Shown one piece after another: positions 17,301-18,907 of a DNA stretch of 18,907 nt. A program made the translations under genes and the position numbers. The notes beneath the pieces are model-generated. The model made no database searches and was not told where the DNA came from. It saw only the letters and a program-made list of their open reading frames with translations. Each line of letters starts with the position of its first letter. Position 1 is the stretch's first letter. The DNA is taken from the NCBI GenBank assembly GCA_905205855.1, contig CAJLFL010000013.1, forward strand, positions 1 through 18,907. The letters are read 5' to 3'. The stretch is from an uncultured Eubacteriales bacterium (lineage in GTDB: Bacteria > Bacillota > Clostridia > Monoglobales > Monoglobaceae).

Positions 17301-18907
17301 GGATGAGGCAGGAAACATAGCTGAAATTCCGGTAATGATAGATTATATTGATAAAACTCCCGTAAATCTTACAGCAGAATTTATCGGTGCAGAAGCAGGC
17401 AGCTTTGACATAACCTCAGATATGTCGGATTATAAAAACTCGACATTCAGGTATAAGTATAACGGCGGTTATTTGAAGAATGACGTAACAGCGGTGATTT
17501 CCTATAACGGTCAGCAGGTTGGCGTGTGCGATATTTCAGATGATGAGGAATATGCATTTGAATATACCTCGAAAGCAGGTAATAAGGGCAGAATAACATT
17601 CAGCGGAGTCAAGTTTGACAAGCAAGCACCTGAAGCAGAGATAACTTATACGCCGATTGCGGCAACTATGACGGAAAAAGATTCGGTTGAGGCGTCTGTA
17701 AGTTTAAGCGATAACATAAATTCAGCTGCTGAAATTACGCTCAAATCGGTAAACGGCAGAGATAATACAGGAACAGAGTTTACTGCAGCGGATGTAACGA
17801 CCGGCGCTGACGGCAGCAGAATTTTGAAATTTAAAAACAACGGTTTTGCAAATCTTGTGTTTGCGGACAGAGCAGGCAACACAACAGAAGTGCAGCTTAG
17901 CGTTTCAAGCCTTGATCGCAGTGTGCCACGGGCATTTGTAAGCTATAGTTCAACAACACCGACAAATTTTGATGTAATTGCAACGATAAACTTAAACAAG
18001 CTTGCCGACTATGAGGTATACGGCGAGGGCAATCAAAAGCTGAAGGAGTATTCCGGCGCATATGCAAGCTATATCACGTATACATTTGAAGAAAACGGAA
18101 ACAGACTGTTTAAGTTCCGTGACAGGAGCGGAAATGAAACAGAGGAACTTTTGGTTTCGGTAAATAACATAGATAAGGTAAAACCCGAACTTGAGGCAAG
18201 AATAGAAAAGAATAAAATTGTTGATGAAAGCGGAAAGCTGGTCGATTTTATGGGAGCCGCAACAATAGTTCTTGAAGTAAAATCGGCAGGTGACAGGTTA
18301 AACGGTGATGACAATGATACAATATTTATTCAAAACAGCGCTCAGTCACCATATCACAGCGTAATGGGCAACGGCAGATATACTTATAAGTACATGGATA
18401 CAGCGGGAAACTTTGACACCTTGTATGTTGATGTAGACTGCATTGATACAGAGCCGCCGACTGCTGATGTGGAGGGCAATCCGACAGCGTGGATAAATAT
18501 AGCTCCAAAAATAACATTAAAGGCTGTTCAAAAAAGCTCCGGTGCAAAGTCCTATATAGTAATGAACGGTCAGAAGAAGGACAGCATAGAATTTACTCCG
18601 GATAAAAACGGCAAGTATTCCTTTATGGTAACCGATGAAATCGGAAACAGCGCGTCAAAAACGGTTGACGTTAAGTATGTTGACCTGAATGCACCGGAAA
18701 TTACAGTAAACAATAATGACGTGTATAAGGGCAGCAGAAATGTATTTATATCAGCCGGAGCCTTTGACAAGGCTGCATTTGAGGATGTCAAAGCAGAGGA
18801 TGACGAATCCGGAATTAACGGAGATATAAGTATTGATTATGCAGATTTCGATCAAAATGTTCCCGGACTTTATCCTGTAAAGTTCAGTGTCTCGGATAAT
18901 GCGGGCA
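11356..18907 (+). CDS. Giant secreted multi-domain Ig-like surface protein, C-terminus beyond the window
   Basis: The frame starts at ATG 11356 and is open for 2,517 codons with no stop. AAAGGAGG (11341-11348) lies seven bases before the ATG, inside the tetR gene. Residues 1-25 form a signal peptide (basic MLKR, hydrophobic core, cleavage near VSA). Residues about 26-240 match no family I know. From about 245 come beta-rich modules; the recurring ending (V/S)D.AGN and linker D..AP recur at about residues 597, 724, 935, 1055, 1165, 1257, 1920, 1999, 2088, 2187, 2273, 2364 and 2443. The last five are 79-99 residues apart, as expected for Ig-like folds, and the final module resembles the DUF5011 or bacterial-surface Ig-like type. 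Residues about 1436-1836 are a different, locally helical insert. It is probably an adhesin or wall-associated protein; any anchor lies downstream. Confidence 0.9.
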   Translation, partial: MLKRFCGAVITLCMLTSLMPVTVSANSMDFGSRAQMNWNDCTKKQWGTIGLEKGKILKSGEGSSIENIDDSYSVFNQFSFNRGIDTYTGFSDGTTFAYDTTQSIYGAKLANGKYFYAVYNKSNNKNDYKVDLAARFGSDIKELIQKGDIEIAIAAETNNYKGSTNKMTGVANLRFYNWNSPIQQEITTAENWYDGVRTVTAGWIKPNSDISRMMLNLRSKRKGITKKFNKSSVQKVRVFLRDNVGPAVKSCGIYGGDFAGGKNIAGDSVSSVSVDGTVRFYVEFDERIDVTEPSKVKLRLRAKHSNDTNTAKFDAEYDTMVGRKMIFKYKVPDNTFSSKELDALIEPVQLIDGKKYIFDIAGNALKDDSIRNYSSKLSDVVCTVDDTKTRFDNQSFGDTKKFYPAVTNMSKISCNVYGDIPQEIKSSGENKAQPVMFSASGSTGPIFRILLDDEIKKEYLNSSTRLKLQVYDTDKNKVTENGSNKYVYANLVGARIAGVSSGDRGNGIKSDAYTELYFRYCPGEISGHPLYKINFAGDYKSDGKTTYYECEDDLLTNNGKKLRNISNMEVDGGNLRVPEQYKSYMPINIMESGITIDTQAPGLTENTISQNWAKAFESNTKLVFEDDGGFDYGAKVSFVYYDDNGQKQILPVRIKGAKSNSTVLDIEVNREQGSKNKSYIDISDIGLVKEHKADHDIYLEYRVSDKAGNIATNENQKNIRIYLDNTAPEVKSVEQIQSGRDMRVKYNVTDTGIGKIDPKIEYTLINYTKDTSSDEATTDNNQEINVAAVSGSYDTWEVLARFGDTLGNWNEQKTSSGKFSTAARQFILELNDSADSIVSDKHKITVDPKNIPADNSSFEVKYGWVRGGTASKNDAKSSQSFGSLAELTAFDFASENIQKQYNAGNLFDGEFTLYMEVTMTQDAFTQSERRSFYFDVKAPEGTVTIEKKRDGVNPSYNVVTNLTDDGGTYKNGAYASMKNIDFSEGNAPVMKLYIGDTEAASYDITTCESMQSIDFNAEFGNDERFAEATSARVKVIFKDKFGHSAEITSEDMAVDFKAPELTSITVSPVNLARYEDAYIINSFADITSITAEFTDNVNDKLDVTCYEGGWYKTVRTDARSYTSAALLNNDFTYDAEKGYVRYMYTFNITDMAGNYTSASVPFVMDYYAPEIYYTNTESINGMTNKDSAEVEMRYRIDDYENAEDIDIEVSGSGAKLADVSQKGIIKLSVTENGTVTVTTRDKAGKTGTKSIDVNCFDREIPVISFVESKQTPESGAAKYGEITLSASDNDSLTVLGIAMVKGEAGENDFFEDSADYRITGYTGSEETEDKEPIYAENGYFGDASGAAFARIVTQNTAADGTAAAKYKLVYGSIPDGSYNIYARISDNAGNVRTEKLTTVLMTNAGAEAEVSYTPGSDTPTGGSVTVSVHTDIPTQLLGSKDADDNVSLMLENAARMRKEGYTYVYGGETKHLTFAEAQAEYRRIIEKYNAQDELTDEEDMLVKYKVEYGTEEALKYTEFLFDNRYAQPVNDLLDYLVNQCLYDTTSYDLNGFTDYGKSYLDVDTQYGAKVYFAETGDMEIYDDMRDFFEKYDDPENPYKPLIDVPAVENGRVLFGVNLNEYPSEFDEFNPPLDIDRTKLTESEWQTPEEELSISNPFDGKAEVSAAELYGFFGMSFDLSLAELQPSGLYKNPFGTDENVLVKDISADIKQCMDEYLKDNTVLYESPFTLHGGERTYAAIKRTLNSSIPKYQAMREAAVENAADKYVRSYMTAGGDTFSTEHIIVFDNNTDREFGLMDEIGRRTSLPINISWIDHTRPYVPQKNIVFSINDVPFTEGYTKKPSGKVEVTMPSGGIFDEYYITNLPDGAAGTPEKQTADGKSLYKSFTAEVYDNGTVEFDVLNPTVSEMDLTHQVYTIDRFDRTAPTYELVYSIKKPTDGSAVNTDVTVSLDNVKDNRSSATSLKINEESHTFAQNGSFTFTIEDEAGNIAEIPVMIDYIDKTPVNLTAEFIGAEAGSFDITSDMSDYKNSTFRYKYNGGYLKNDVTAVISYNGQQVGVCDISDDEEYAFEYTSKAGNKGRITFSGVKFDKQAPEAEITYTPIAATMTEKDSVEASVSLSDNINSAAEITLKSVNGRDNTGTEFTAADVTTGADGSRILKFKNNGFANLVFADRAGNTTEVQLSVSSLDRSVPRAFVSYSSTTPTNFDVIATINLNKLADYEVYGEGNQKLKEYSGAYASYITYTFEENGNRLFKFRDRSGNETEELLVSVNNIDKVKPELEARIEKNKIVDESGKLVDFMGAATIVLEVKSAGDRLNGDDNDTIFIQNSAQSPYHSVMGNGRYTYKYMDTAGNFDTLYVDVDCIDTEPPTADVEGNPTAWINIAPKITLKAVQKSSGAKSYIVMNGQKKDSIEFTPDKNGKYSFMVTDEIGNSASKTVDVKYVDLNAPEITVNNNDVYKGSRNVFISAGAFDKAAFEDVKAEDDESGINGDISIDYADFDQNVPGLYPVKFSVSDNAG

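Noticed and set aside
12088..18907. DNA-level tandem repeat or recombination-prone array in the giant gene
   Set aside because: The repeated motifs are visible only in the protein; neighbouring modules differ greatly in bases, so there is no close DNA repeat.
11356..18907. Functional link between EF-P and polyproline in the giant protein
   Set aside because: Only occasional Pro-Pro pairs and no Pro-Pro-Pro run were seen, so no special EF-P dependence is indicated.
1..18907. tRNA, rRNA, CRISPR array, insertion sequence or prophage
   Set aside because: None of the characteristic sequences, repeats or gene families was seen on either strand.

Overview
The window looks like chromosomal DNA of a low-to-mid GC monoderm Clostridia bacterium, perhaps a gut commensal; genus cannot be fixed from sequence alone. 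The indications are strong AGGAGG-type ribosome binding sites, TTG starts, SigA-type promoters with 17-base spacers, and lineage-typical families: CD1247-like protein, DUF6062, type III pantothenate kinase, an ECF S component, a PRK06851-type ATPase and an SLH protein that implies an S-layer-like wall.

Left part, minus strand (1-4907). Transcription runs leftward from a SigA-like promoter at 4944-4972 through a membrane-anchored seven-repeat RCC1 protein, an endonuclease IV-like TIM-barrel protein and an M24 Xaa-Pro peptidase. A second promoter (1267-1295) lies before elongation factor P and a CD1247-type zinc-ribbon protein. This group ends at a hairpin at 181-219, beyond which the first 50 codons of an unrecognised gene run off the window.

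Middle part (4908-10520). A rightward D-Ala-D-Ala carboxypeptidase converges on a leftward SLH protein, with a bidirectional terminator between them. The SLH gene has a perfect-consensus promoter (TTGACA, 17 bases, TATAAT), back to back with a promoter for a rightward cluster of DUF6062 protein, coaX and a PanT-like ECF S component. The last two form a plausible pantothenate uptake and phosphorylation unit. A PRK06851-type ATPase with two duplicated P-loop halves follows, with its own terminator.

Right part (10521-18907). A TetR-family regulator starting at TTG is preceded by a consensus promoter whose -10 box is covered by a 22-base palindrome, a likely autoregulatory operator. Its stop codon overlaps by one base the start of a giant secreted protein, which stays open for 2,517 codons to the window edge. 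This protein has a signal peptide, an unrecognised N-terminal region, at least 13 linker motifs of Ig-like modules and an unusual, locally helical insert of about 400 residues. The self-controlled regulator coupled to a giant surface protein is the most interesting system here.

All calls come from reading the sequence and from recalled family knowledge; no database search was run.
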